Origin: Alphaproteobacteria bacterium
Lineage (GTDB): Bacteria; Pseudomonadota; Alphaproteobacteria; ATCC43930; CGMCC-115725
DNA: 49,368 nt
Assembly: GCA_021325525.1 (NCBI GenBank)
Contig: JAJPHB010000122.1
Coordinates: 1 to 49,368, forward strand
Direction: 5' to 3'
Positions 36,383-44,990 of this stretch are shown piece after piece. Made by a program: the position numbers and the translations under genes. The notes beneath the pieces are model-generated. The model saw only the letters and a list, made by a program, of their open reading frames with translations. It ran no database searches and had not been told where the DNA came from. Position 1 is the stretch's first letter. Each line of letters starts with the position of its first letter.

Positions 36383-37708
36383 ATGCCCCGCGCCTCCCTT
36401 TCCGCTGCCGAAGCGCGGCGCCTTGCGCTGGCGGCGCAAGGCCTTGCCGCGCCGCGGCCGGGGGCGGCGCCGGATTGGCGCATGCTCCGCCGGATGGTGA
36501 AGCGCCTCGGCCTCCTGCAGATCGATTCCGTCAATGTGCTGGTGCGGGCGCATTACCTGCCGCTCTTCGCGCGGCTCGGCGCCTATGACCGCACCGTTTT
36601 CGACGAGCGCGCCCATCGCCGCGGCGACAGCCGGCTCTTCGAATATTGGGCGCACGAGGCCTCGCTCCTCCCGGTCGAAACGCAACCGCTGCTGCGCTGG
36701 CGCATGGCCCGGGCCCGGCGCCTAGAAGGCATCTATGGCCGGATCGCGCAGTTCGTCCGCGAGCGCCGCCCCTTCGTCGAGGCAACCCTGGCCGAGGTGG
36801 CGGCGCGCGGTCCGCTCTCGGCCGCCGAGCTCAGCCCGCCCGCCGGCCGGCGCAGCAATGGCTGGTGGAGCTGGGACGAGCGCAAGCTCGCGCTCGAATA
36901 CCTCTTCTGGGCGGGCCTCGTCACGACGGCGGGACGCCGCGGCACCTTCGAGCGCGTCTACGATCTGACCGAACGCGTGCTGCCGCGCGCCGTGCGCGAG
37001 GCGCCGACGCCGGACGGGGCCGAGGCGCAGCGGGCGCTCGTCCGCATCGCGGCGCGCGCGCATGGCGTCGCGACGGCGGCGGATCTGCGCGACTATTTCC
37101 GCCTCTCACCCCAGGCGACGCGGCAGGCAATCCAAAGCCTCGTCGAGGACGGCGCCCTCATCCCCGTCGCCGTCGCCGGCTGGCAGCAGCCCGCCTATCT
37201 CGATGCCGAGGCGCGCATTCCGCGCCGCGTCGAGGCGCGCGCCCTCCTCGCGCCCTTCGATCCCCTCGTCTGGGAGCGCGCCCGCACCGAGCGCCTCTTC
37301 GGCTTCCGCTACCGCATCGAGATTTACACGCCGGCGGCAAAGCGCGTCTACGGCTACTATGTGCTGCCCTTCCTGCTCGGTGACCGCCTCGTCGCGCGGC
37401 TCTGCCTCAAATCGGACCGCGCCAATTCGACGCTCCAGGTGCGGACGGCCCATGGCGAAGACGGCACCGACCGCGGCGCGGTCGCCGAAGCGCTCGCCGC
37501 CGAACTCCGCCTCATGGCCGATTGGCTGGGGCTCGAGCGCCTCGCCGTCGCAGCCGCCGGCGATCTTGCGGCGGCGCTCCGCGACGCGATGACGCCGGCA
37601 CCCGGCTTGCGCGTGGTCAGGTCTTTCGCCGGGGCTCGCGCTCCAGAACCCTCTCCTCTCCGGCGAGAGCGAAAAGCAACGGGTGCCGCAAGCGACCGCC
37701 GCGGCTGA
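36383..37708 (+). CDS. YcaQ/AlkX-type winged-helix DNA glycosylase
   Basis: A 441-residue protein of the HTH_42 (YcaQ, AlkX/AlkZ) family. The start ATG 36383 has GAGG 6 bases upstream. The catalytic Gln-x-Asp signature is present as GLLQIDSVNVLVRAHY (QID, about residue 48-50). Other family motifs include SRLFEYWAHEASLLP, the winged-helix region DYFRLSPQATRQAIQSLVEDG and LLAPFDPLVWERARTERLFGF. Known members excise alkylated and cross-linked bases. The last 40 residues after the family end are Arg/Ala/Pro-rich with no counterpart, possibly reading into degenerate sequence beside an intergenic repeat. Divergent from the EF-G-like gene with a 182-base gap. Confidence 0.9.
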   Translation: MPRASLSAAEARRLALAAQGLAAPRPGAAPDWRMLRRMVKRLGLLQIDSVNVLVRAHYLPLFARLGAYDRTVFDERAHRRGDSRLFEYWAHEASLLPVETQPLLRWRMARARRLEGIYGRIAQFVRERRPFVEATLAEVAARGPLSAAELSPPAGRRSNGWWSWDERKLALEYLFWAGLVTTAGRRGTFERVYDLTERVLPRAVREAPTPDGAEAQRALVRIAARAHGVATAADLRDYFRLSPQATRQAIQSLVEDGALIPVAVAGWQQPAYLDAEARIPRRVEARALLAPFDPLVWERARTERLFGFRYRIEIYTPAAKRVYGYYVLPFLLGDRLVARLCLKSDRANSTLQVRTAHGEDGTDRGAVAEALAAELRLMADWLGLERLAVAAAGDLAAALRDAMTPAPGLRVVRSFAGARAPEPSPLRRERKATGAASDRRG

Positions 37709-37723
37709 CAGACCGGCGATGTC

Positions 37724-37800
37724 CCCTCACCCCGGCGCCTTCTCCCGAAACCGAAGAGTGGCGTGCAACGTCCCGCGAGCGGGAGAGCGTCGGATCCGGA
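37724..37800. repeat. Decayed GC-rich intergenic repeat, copy 3
   Basis: The gap between the AlkX-like gene and the M20 hydrolase holds CCCTCACCCCGGCGCCTTCTCCCG and, further on, TCCCG CGAG CGGGA, a short hairpin. The word order resembles copies at 23200-23275 and 39109-39143, but the long stem has decayed. The convergent arrangement would suit a transcription end. Confidence 0.4.
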
Positions 37801-37818
37801 GCTCCCCCACCCGCCTCG

Positions 37819-39075
37819 TCACGCGTTCGCGAGCTCGACGAGAGAGGCGGCGAGGACGCGGGTGCCGGCGGCGAGGTCGGCCGCAGTCGCGTTCTCCGTC
37901 TCGTTGTGGCTGATGCCTTTCTCGCAGGGAACGAAGATCATGCCGGTCGGGCAGAGCTTTGCGAGGTGCATAGCGTCGTGGCCGGCGCCCGAGAGAATGC
38001 GCATCCGGGCGTAATCGAGCCGCGCCGCCGCACTTTCGATGACGTCGGGGACATGGCTCGTGAAGGGCACCGGGCGCGAGCGCGAGGTCTCGGTCACCGT
38101 CACCGCGCACGGCCCCGCCTGCGCCCGACAGAGCGCCTCGACCTGGTCGCCGAGCTTCGTCAGGACCGCCTCGTCGGGGTGACGGAAATCGATCGTGAAC
38201 AGGGCGTGTCCCGGCACGACGGCGGGCGCGTCGGGACTGATACGGAAGCGACCGACGGTGAAGCGCACAGTGTCCGTCGGATCATCATGGAAGACCCTCT
38301 CCAGCGCGCTCACCATGCGCACCGCTGCCGAGAGCGCGTCCTTGCGCCGCGCCCGCGTCGTCGTCCCGGCATGGGCGTCCTCGCCGGCGATTTCGACGAG
38401 GAAGCGCCGCGCTCCTTGAATCGCGGTGACGACGCCAATGGTAAGACCGCGCGCCTCCAGCTCCGGCCCCTGCTCGATATGGGCCTCGATGAAGGCGGCC
38501 ACTTGGCAGCCCAGCGGCCGCTCGGGCACGCCCTTGAGCGCCGCCCGCGTCCCCCTCAGCGCCTCCTCCACGGAAATACCGGCATCGTCCGTGACTTTGA
38601 GGATGTCGGCGAGCGGCCGCACCCCGGCGAAGGCGGAGGAGCCCATGGTTCCCATCGGGAAGCGCGCGCCGCCTTCCTCGCAAGTCCACACCACCGCCTC
38701 GATCGGCCGGCGCGTCGCAATCTGCGCGCGCTCCAGGGCTTCCAGCGCCTCGCAGGCGGCGAGGACGCCGTAGATGCCGTCGAACTTGCCGCCGCTCGGC
38801 TGCGTGTCGGTATGCGAGCCGGTCATGACCGGCGGCGCCTCGCGCAGGCTGCCCTCGCGGCGGATGAAGAGATTGCCGATCGGGTCGAGAGCGCAGGCGA
38901 AGCCGAAGCCGCGCGCCCAGTCGACGAGGCGCCGTCGTGCCTCGTTGTCATTGGCGTCGAGCGCAAGGCGGCGGACGCCGCCCGCCGGCGTCGCGCCCAG
39001 CCTCGCCATCTCCATGTGGCGGCGCCAGAGCCGATCCTCATCGACCGCCGCCGCTGCCTTCGCTGCATCCGTCAT
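37819..39075 (-). CDS. M20-family Zn amidohydrolase (carbamoylase/allantoate amidohydrolase type)
   Basis: A 418-residue hydantoinase/carbamoylase-family enzyme from ATG 39075, with GGGAGG 5 bases upstream. Metal-site motifs are in order: SHTDTQPSGGKFDG (His and Asp), VVWTCEEGGARFP (Glu pair), HIEQGPELE (His), and near the end GAGHDAMHLAKLCPTGMIF (His), all typical of dinuclear-zinc N-carbamoyl-amino acid or allantoate amidohydrolases and beta-ureidopropionases. The dimerisation (lid) domain lies about residues 215-330. It releases ammonia and CO2 or an amino acid from carbamoyl compounds; the exact substrate cannot be told. It follows the dehydratase-like gene on the same strand, separated by 112 bases with a strong hairpin repeat. 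Confidence 0.93.
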   Translation of the reverse strand: MTDAAKAAAAVDEDRLWRRHMEMARLGATPAGGVRRLALDANDNEARRRLVDWARGFGFACALDPIGNLFIRREGSLREAPPVMTGSHTDTQPSGGKFDGIYGVLAACEALEALERAQIATRRPIEAVVWTCEEGGARFPMGTMGSSAFAGVRPLADILKVTDDAGISVEEALRGTRAALKGVPERPLGCQVAAFIEAHIEQGPELEARGLTIGVVTAIQGARRFLVEIAGEDAHAGTTTRARRKDALSAAVRMVSALERVFHDDPTDTVRFTVGRFRISPDAPAVVPGHALFTIDFRHPDEAVLTKLGDQVEALCRAQAGPCAVTVTETSRSRPVPFTSHVPDVIESAAARLDYARMRILSGAGHDAMHLAKLCPTGMIFVPCEKGISHNETENATAADLAAGTRVLAASLVELANA

Positions 39076-39108
39076 GTGGTCCTCCCTGCAACGCCAGAGT
39101 TCGCGGCG

Positions 39109-39143
39109 CCTCTCCCCTCTCCCGCAACGGGGGAGGGGAGAGG
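39109..39143. repeat. Strong GC-rich hairpin repeat, copy 2
   Basis: A 15-base arm at 39109-39123 pairs with 39129-39143 (one G-U pair) around the loop GCAAC. It is the longest stem seen in the window, in the gap between two same-strand genes, and matches the word pattern of the hairpin at 23240-23262. It could be a dispersed palindromic repeat acting on mRNA stability or ending transcription. Confidence 0.65.
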
Positions 39144-39187
39144 AAGGGGCTCGGCGCCTTGCGCCGGAAAAGTGAGGGGTGAGGGCA

Positions 39188-40126
39188 TCAGCCGATCCCG
39201 TCCGCCCCGGCGCCGCAGACGAGGGCGCAGGTGCGGCGGCCGGCAGGCGCGGCGACGCGGCCGGCGAGGATCGCCGCCACCGAGGCCGCTCCCGAGAGAT
39301 CGACGGCGAGGCCGCATTCGAACCAGAGCCAGCGCGCCGCCTCGCGCATCTCCTCGTCGGTGACGAGGACGATCTCCTCGACGAGGCGCCGCACGATCTC
39401 GAAATTCATCTCGTCGGTGCGGCCGGCCGCGAGCGTCGGCACGGTGGTCGTGATCTCGGGCAGAGTGACGACGCGCCCCGCCGCGAGGCTCGCATGCAGC
39501 GTCGGCGCGCCCACCGGCTCGACGCCGATGACGCGCATCTTGGGATTGAGCGCCTTCGTCGCCGTGGCGATGCCGCTGATGAGCCCGCCGCCGCCGATCG
39601 CGACGATGAGCGTCTCGATCTCCGGATCCTGCTCGAAGAGCTCGAGCGCGATCGTACCCTGCCCCGCCATGATCGCCGGATCGGCGAAGGGATGGACATA
39701 GGTGGCGCCGACGCGCTCCACATGGTCGAGGGCGGCACGGTTCGCCTCGTCCCAGACCTTGCCGGTGACGACGAGCTCGGCGCCCCATTCCTTGATCTTC
39801 GCCGCCTTGGCAGGCGAGACGCTCTCCGGCACGAAGATCGTCGCCGGCCGGCCCACGAGCCAGCCGGCATAGGCGATGGCGAGGCCGTGATTGCCGCCCG
39901 AGGCGGTGACGAGACCGCGCGCGAGCGCGGCTTCGGACAGCAGCGTCAGCTTGCTGATGGCGCCGCGCGCCTTGAAGGAGCCGGTGACCTGCAAGCATTC
40001 GAGCTTGAAGGAGACGGGCCCTGGTCCCAGCGCCCGCTTCGCCGGGCCGCCGGCGATGAGCGGCGTCCGGCGCACCTTGCCGGCGATGCGGGAGGCCGCG
40101 GCGCGAATCTCGGCAAGGCTGAGCAT
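39188..40126 (-). CDS. PLP-dependent threonine/serine dehydratase-like enzyme
   Basis: A 312-residue fold-type II PLP enzyme. The PLP Lys is in VTGSFKARGA (about residue 54), the substrate loop is SGGNHGLAIAYA, and the phosphate-binding loop is GGGGLISG. The sequence matches threonine ammonia-lyase and its relatives (serine racemase, hydroxyectoine-type EutB) of about 310-330 residues; there is no regulatory ACT domain, so it is the short catabolic kind. The start at ATG 40126 has GGAGG 4 bases upstream, a slightly short spacing. The reaction would be L-threonine or serine to 2-oxo acid plus ammonia, or a 3-hydroxy amino acid relative. Same strand as the M20 hydrolase downstream, which fits a nitrogen-releasing pair. 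Confidence 0.9.
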   Translation of the reverse strand: MLSLAEIRAAASRIAGKVRRTPLIAGGPAKRALGPGPVSFKLECLQVTGSFKARGAISKLTLLSEAALARGLVTASGGNHGLAIAYAGWLVGRPATIFVPESVSPAKAAKIKEWGAELVVTGKVWDEANRAALDHVERVGATYVHPFADPAIMAGQGTIALELFEQDPEIETLIVAIGGGGLISGIATATKALNPKMRVIGVEPVGAPTLHASLAAGRVVTLPEITTTVPTLAAGRTDEMNFEIVRRLVEEIVLVTDEEMREAARWLWFECGLAVDLSGAASVAAILAGRVAAPAGRRTCALVCGAGADGIG

Positions 40127-40339
40127 GCATCCTCCGTGTCGGCGGGCGCGAGATTAGAACGCCGGTGGGGCGCGCGGAAGGGCGATGTTCCGCGCCGGTG
40201 GGCGGAGGGAGGCGACCGGCGTTAACGGTTATTTGACTGAAATGCGCCTAAAATTTGTCACAGGGCCGGTCGGGGGAGACACGGCCCCGACATCTCGGCG
40301 CGTTCTCGTTGAATGACCGAGAAAAGCGGAGGACGTTCA

Positions 40340-40684
40340 ATGGCTTGGACCCAAGAAGACGACGCGAAGCTGAGCGAGCTGCATGCCAAGAGGCTGGGCG
40401 TCCGCTTCATCTCGGTATGGTTGCGCCAGCCCGCCGCAGCGGTGCGCACGCGCCTCGTCGAGCTCGGCCTCGAGAAGCCGCTTTCGGCCAAGGCGTCGAA
40501 GGTCATGGCGCGCGCTCAGAAGCCGGCGGCGGGAGCAACGCGGGTCGAGGAAGCGGAGAACGACGATCTCGATGATGACGAGGATGGCGACCTGCGCGCC
40601 TCGCGCGGCTGCCCGCGCGGCCACCTCCTCTCCGAGGCGAAGATCGCCGCGCTCTACCGCAGCGCCGGCTGCGACTACCGCTGA
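40340..40684 (+). CDS. Small HTH-like protein with acidic linker, 114 residues
   Basis: The start at ATG 40340 is chosen for its GGAGG 7 bases upstream; an in-frame ATG at 40313 has no such site. Residues 1-45 (MAWTQEDDAKLSELHAKRLG, RFISVWLRQPAAAVRTRLVELGL) look like a Myb/SANT- or GcrA-like helix-turn-helix that recurs in alphaproteobacterial small proteins. A short linker holds an acidic run (DDLDDDEDGD). The C-terminus has a single CPRGHL and a final CDY, too few Cys for a zinc finger. It is preceded by an AT-rich 200-base gap shared with the dehydratase gene and its end overlaps the convergent GNAT gene by 10 bases. I do not know the family. Confidence 0.65.
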   Translation: MAWTQEDDAKLSELHAKRLGVRFISVWLRQPAAAVRTRLVELGLEKPLSAKASKVMARAQKPAAGATRVEEAENDDLDDDEDGDLRASRGCPRGHLLSEAKIAALYRSAGCDYR

Positions 40685-41373
40685 GCCGCGCCGGCGCGTG
40701 CCGCCAGTCCTTGCCGCTGGCGGCCGTCGGCGGTGAAGTTCTCGGGCGCGAGCCAGCGCTCGAAAGCGGCGCGGATGGCCGGCCATTCCCGGTCGATGAT
40801 CGCGAACCAGGCGGTATCGCGGTTTCGCCCCTTATAGACCATGTGCTGGCGGAAGACGCCCTCGAAGGTAAAGCCGAAGCGCGCCGCAGCGCGGCGCGAA
40901 GCGGCGTTGAGGGCATCGCATTTCCATTCGAGCCGGCGATAGCCGAGATCGTCGAAGACGTGCCGCATCAGCAGGAAGATGGCCTCCGTCGCCTGCCGTG
41001 AGCGCTGCAGCACCGGCGCAAACCAGATATGGCCGATCTCGATGACGCCCATCTCGGGCGCCATCCGCAGATAGCTGACCATGCCGGAGGCCCGACCGGT
41101 CGCCTCGTCCACGACCGCGAAGAAGAGCGGATCGGCCGAGCGGGCGCAGCCTTCGAGCCAAGTGCGGAAGGCGGCGGCATCGGCAAAGGGGCCGTAGCCC
41201 ATATAGGTCCAGAGCCGCGGCGCCGGCGCGGAGAGCGCGAAGAGATCCGCCGCATGGCGCGCCGGGTCGACCGGCTCCAGCCGGACATAGCGGCCGGGCA
41301 GCGTCGCCCTTTTCGGCGGCGCAACCGGACGCCAATCGAGCGCGGCACCGACCGGCGGATTGTCTTCGGACAT
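40675..41373 (-). CDS. GNAT-family N-acetyltransferase (RimJ/RimL-like)
   Basis: A 232-residue GNAT enzyme from ATG 41373, with GGAGG upstream on the minus strand. It has the RimJ/L-like layout: GRYVRLEPVDPARHAADLFAL, GMVSYLRMAPEMGVIEIGHI for the central strands, then LQRSRQATEAIFLLMRHVFD as the CoA-binding part, then YRRLEWKCDALNAASRRAAARFGFTFEGVFRQH, the classical C-terminal motif of this group. It acetylates an amine; related proteins act on ribosomal protein N-termini or on small molecules. The target is unknown. It overlaps the convergent HTH-like gene by 10 bases. Confidence 0.92.
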   Translation of the reverse strand: MSEDNPPVGAALDWRPVAPPKRATLPGRYVRLEPVDPARHAADLFALSAPAPRLWTYMGYGPFADAAAFRTWLEGCARSADPLFFAVVDEATGRASGMVSYLRMAPEMGVIEIGHIWFAPVLQRSRQATEAIFLLMRHVFDDLGYRRLEWKCDALNAASRRAAARFGFTFEGVFRQHMVYKGRNRDTAWFAIIDREWPAIRAAFERWLAPENFTADGRQRQGLAARAGAAQR

Positions 41374-41510
41374 CTCGGCCCCTCCTTGTCGAGCCGCATC
41401 ATAGGCGGGCATCGGCGCAGCGGGGAAGGCTCGCGCGGCGAGGCGGCCGCAGGAATGCCGATCGGCGCCGCCGGTTCGCGACGCGGCCAGCCATGGCTCG
41501 CCCGAACCAA

Positions 41511-43373
41511 TTACCTCCGCGGAATGACCGGCAGCAGGATGTGCGACGGGTGGGCCGCATCGACGTGAACGGTGTTGACCGCAGTCTGCCGCCGTATCGC
41601 CAGCCCTTCCGCCTCGCCCGTATTGGGATTGACGTCGAAATGGGGAAAGTTGCTCGAGGAGATGTCGAGGCGAATGCGGTGGCCGGCCTTGAAGAGGTTG
41701 CTGGTTGCGAAAGGCTCGATCACCACACGCGCGATCTCGCCCGGGCGCAGCATCTTGGGCTTCTCCCAGGACTCCCGATAGCGCACGCGGAAGATGCCGT
41801 CGGTGAGGTTCATCGCGAACCCGCCTGGATAGTCGGCATTGGGCGGGTGCCAGTCGACGAGCTTCGCCGTAAAATCCGTGTCGGGCGCCGTCGATGAGAT
41901 CCACAGCTCGACCGTGATGGGACCCGTAACCTCGATATCCTCCACGAGCGGCGGCGTCGTGAAGACGAGGATATCGGCGCGCGCCGCCAGCGGCAGATAG
42001 GGCGGGCGCGCCCCGAAGAGATCGGGACGCTCCACCTGGTCGAAGGCGCCGCCCCACATCACGGGCTCGCCCGAGGTGACGGTGCCGCCGATCGTCGGCA
42101 CCGGATGGGAGGGATCGTAATCGTAGCGGAGCGGGCTGGCGCCGGCAGTCGGCGGCGCCGCACGCAAGCTCATGTCGCCGTGGAGATGGAGGCGCGTCCA
42201 GCGGGTGCCGGGCAGCGGCCAATCGCCGGCGCTCCGCCATGCCCCGCCATGGTCGAGCCGGCCCTCGGCATTGCGCCGGCCCGAGCCGCCGCCCATGACG
42301 AAGTAGCGCAGACGCGGCTCCGCCTCGACGCCGTTCGGCGCGTCCTTGAGCCAGCGATCGAACCAGCGCAGGCGCAGCGCGCGGAAGTCGGCGGCAATGG
42401 CGGCATCAAGCGTCGCCGCGGCGCCGAAATCGACTTCGCCGGCGAAGGTGTCGGAGCGGTCGCCATGCGTCCACGGGCCGAGGATGAGCCATTGCGATCC
42501 GCGTCCCGCGGCGGTGAGGCCGAGGTAGTTCTCCGTCGCCGTCCGCGTATAGGCGTCGTACCAGCTCGATATATGCATCACCGGCACCTTGGCATAGCGC
42601 GCATAGAATCCGGCCATCCAGATGCCGACGCGCTGCCAGTATTCGTCGAAAACGCCATGCGTCCATTGCTCGAAGAGGTAGCTTTCGTAATCGGGCGCAG
42701 CGGCGAGCGGCGAATGCCCGCGCTTCCAGGGCATGCGCGCGAACCAGTCGCGGGCGTCGATGCGCGCCATGGCGGCGCGGGCGACCGGATCGGAGGCGAT
42801 CTCCGGCGCCTCGCAAGCCTGCTTCAGGGCCCAGGTCGCCTGCTTCAGCTCGAAGGCGCCGCCCTGGCGGATGCCGCTCTGGAAGGCGTTGGAGAAGCCG
42901 CCCGAATCGAGGAGCTGACAGGCAAGGCCCGGCGGGTCGAGACAGCCGAGCGCCGCCTGGGTGTGCGCGGCGTAGGACAGCCCCATCGTGCCGATGCGGC
43001 CGGTGCTCCAGGGCTGGCGGGCGAGCCAGGCGACGGTATCGTAGCCGTCGGGCCCCTCGCCGAGATATTTCGTGAAGCGGCCTTCCGAGCGGTAGCGGCC
43101 GCGGCAATCCTGATAGGCCACGACATAGCCGTGGCGGACGAAATACTGCGCGATCTCCGCCCGCCCGCGCGGCGCCGGGTCGGCCGCCGTCCGCTCAGAG
43201 CGGCTGGTCGCGCTCTTGTCGTAGGGCGTGCGTTCGAGAATGACGGGGAAGCGGCGCTCGACCGGACGGCCGCCCTGCGCCGGCCGGTAGATGTCGGTGG
43301 CAAGCCGAACGCCGTCCCGCATCGGGATCATGACGTCACGCTCGACCGCCATCTCGTAGACGGGCTCGCTCAT
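41511..43373 (-). CDS. CocE/NonD-type alpha/beta hydrolase (X-Pro dipeptidyl peptidase-like)
   Basis: A 620-residue hydrolase from ATG 43373, preceded by GGAGGCGG. The N-terminal part carries DVMIPMRDGVRLATDIYRP, VVAYQDCRGRYRSEG and the nucleophile elbow GTMGLSYAAHTQ (Ser), followed by an insertion subdomain, then the acid region (VPVMHISSWYDAYT) and the catalytic His in LILGPWTHGD. The C-terminal part (about residues 340-620) is the jelly-roll domain (VTGPITVELWISSTAPDTDF, RIRLDISSSNFPHFDVNPNT). Relatives cleave esters (cocaine) or acyl-prolyl bonds. There is no signal peptide. Divergent from the second amidase with a 117-base gap, so the two may share regulation. Substrate unknown. Confidence 0.93.
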   Translation of the reverse strand: MSEPVYEMAVERDVMIPMRDGVRLATDIYRPAQGGRPVERRFPVILERTPYDKSATSRSERTAADPAPRGRAEIAQYFVRHGYVVAYQDCRGRYRSEGRFTKYLGEGPDGYDTVAWLARQPWSTGRIGTMGLSYAAHTQAALGCLDPPGLACQLLDSGGFSNAFQSGIRQGGAFELKQATWALKQACEAPEIASDPVARAAMARIDARDWFARMPWKRGHSPLAAAPDYESYLFEQWTHGVFDEYWQRVGIWMAGFYARYAKVPVMHISSWYDAYTRTATENYLGLTAAGRGSQWLILGPWTHGDRSDTFAGEVDFGAAATLDAAIAADFRALRLRWFDRWLKDAPNGVEAEPRLRYFVMGGGSGRRNAEGRLDHGGAWRSAGDWPLPGTRWTRLHLHGDMSLRAAPPTAGASPLRYDYDPSHPVPTIGGTVTSGEPVMWGGAFDQVERPDLFGARPPYLPLAARADILVFTTPPLVEDIEVTGPITVELWISSTAPDTDFTAKLVDWHPPNADYPGGFAMNLTDGIFRVRYRESWEKPKMLRPGEIARVVIEPFATSNLFKAGHRIRLDISSSNFPHFDVNPNTGEAEGLAIRRQTAVNTVHVDAAHPSHILLPVIPRR

Positions 43374-43490
43374 TTCCGCCTCCGCCGCTGCTTCGCCGGC
43401 ATCATTCCGCGGCGCATCGGCCGGGTCCAGAGATTGCGCGGCGGCAGCGCAAGCGACATCATCCTCACCGGAACAGAGCGGGAGAGGGCC

Positions 43491-44876
43491 ATGACCGACG
43501 AGATCGCCATGATGTCGGCGACGGAGCTCCGACAGAACTATCGCCGGCGGCGACTCTCGCCCGTCGAGGCGACGAAGGCGGTGCTGGCGCGCATCGAGGC
43601 GCGCGACGGCGCGCTCAACGCCTTCCGCTTCGTCGCCCATGATGACGCGCTGGCGGCGGCGCGGCGTTCGGAGGAGCGCTGGATGAAGGGCGCGCCCTGC
43701 GGCCTTCTCGACGGCATCCCGTCGACGATCAAGGACCAATGGCCGGCGAAGGGCTGGCCCACCCTCAAAGGCTCGCGCACCGTCTCTCCCGAGGGTCCGT
43801 GGACCGAGGACGCGCCCGCCGTCGCCCGCATGCGCGAGCACGGCGCCGTCTTCCTCGGCAAGACCAACATGCCGGAATTCGGCTGGAAGGGGGTGACCGA
43901 CAGCCCCTTGACCGGGGTCAGCCGCAATCCCTGGAATCGCGAGCGGACCTGCGGCGGCTCGAGCGGCGGCGCCGCCATCGCCGCCGCGACCGGCATGGGC
44001 ATGCTCAATATCGGCTCGGACGGCGCCGGCTCGATCCGCATTCCTTCCGCCTTCTGCGGCGTCTATGGACTCAAAGCCACTTATGGGCGGGTCCCGGCCT
44101 ATCCCTATGGCCTCCTCCCCGGCTGCTCGCATACGGGCCCGATGGTGCGCACGGTCGCCGATGCGGCGCTGATGCTGACCGTCATCTCGGAGCCCGATCC
44201 GCGCGACTGGCTGCAGCTTCCCGAGGAGCGGCGCGATTGGCGGATCGGCCTTGAGGAGGGGGTGCGCGGGCTCCGGATCGCCTATAGCCGGACCCTCGGC
44301 CATGGCTGGGTCGACCCGGAGGTGGGCGTGCTCGTCGACGAGGCGGCGCGCGTCTTCGAGGAGCTGGGCGCCTATGTCGAGGAGAAAGACCCGGGCTTTC
44401 CCGATCCGCGCGCGCCCTTCGAGGCCTTCTATTGGAGCAACATGGCGGCGACGCTCGAAGGCATACCAGCGGAAAAGCGCGCGCTTATGGACCCGGGCTA
44501 TCTCGAACGGGCCGAATATGGCCGCCGCTACTCCGCCGGCGACCTGCTGCGCGCCTGGGCGGCGCGCGATGCGCTCGGGCGGCACATGAACGCTTTCCAC
44601 GAGAGCTACGATCTGCTGCTGACGCCACAGCTCCCGCTCGTCGCCTTCGAGCTCGGCAAGACCCATCCCGACCGGCTCGGCGCCATGTTCGATTGGCTGC
44701 CCTTCACTTTCCCCTTCAACTTCACGCAGCAGCTGGCGGCGAGCGTGCCTTGCGGCTTCACCGGCGAGGGGCTGCCGGCGGCGCTCCAAATCGTCGCCGG
44801 CCGCTACCGCGAGGATCTCGTCCTCCGCGCAAGCCGCGCCTATGAGAGCGTGCGCCCGTTCAAGATGCCGGAATGA
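43491..44876 (+). CDS. Amidase of the amidase-signature family (second)
   Basis: A 461-residue amidase-signature enzyme from ATG 43491, preceded by GGGAGAGG. The catalytic Lys is in IPSTIKDQWPAKG, the cis-Ser in CGGSSGGAAIAAATGMG and the nucleophile Ser in SDGAGSIRIPSAFCGVYGLK. It is distinct in sequence from the amidase at 28513-29925: the triad is conserved, but the surrounding loops differ (GSDGAGSIR rather than GSDTSGSIR). It is divergent from the CocE hydrolase. It hydrolyses a C-N amide bond of an unknown compound. Complete, with no frame breaks. Confidence 0.93.
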   Translation: MTDEIAMMSATELRQNYRRRRLSPVEATKAVLARIEARDGALNAFRFVAHDDALAAARRSEERWMKGAPCGLLDGIPSTIKDQWPAKGWPTLKGSRTVSPEGPWTEDAPAVARMREHGAVFLGKTNMPEFGWKGVTDSPLTGVSRNPWNRERTCGGSSGGAAIAAATGMGMLNIGSDGAGSIRIPSAFCGVYGLKATYGRVPAYPYGLLPGCSHTGPMVRTVADAALMLTVISEPDPRDWLQLPEERRDWRIGLEEGVRGLRIAYSRTLGHGWVDPEVGVLVDEAARVFEELGAYVEEKDPGFPDPRAPFEAFYWSNMAATLEGIPAEKRALMDPGYLERAEYGRRYSAGDLLRAWAARDALGRHMNAFHESYDLLLTPQLPLVAFELGKTHPDRLGAMFDWLPFTFPFNFTQQLAASVPCGFTGEGLPAALQIVAGRYREDLVLRASRAYESVRPFKMPE

Positions 44877-44885
44877 GCGCGCGAT

Positions 44886-44900
44886 ACCCTCATTGAGGGT
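44886..44900. terminator. Small hairpin after the second amidase
   Basis: ACCCTC and GAGGGT (44886-44891, 44895-44900) pair around ATT just 10 bases after the amidase stop. The stem is only 6 bases and no T-run follows, so this is a weak terminator candidate. Confidence 0.3.
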
Positions 44901-44990
44901 CTCACATGCGGTCACGTTAGAGTGATGCGGGCATAATCCGGGAATTCCGCCGCCTATCATCGAGTCTCGGCTCCCAGGGAGATCAGACCG

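Noticed and set aside
40201-40339. TTGACT at 40233 as a -35 of a promoter for the HTH-like gene
   Set aside because: The best -10-like word (TAAAAT at 40249) is only 10 bases away, so spacing does not fit a normal promoter. The gap is AT-rich and may still hold one.
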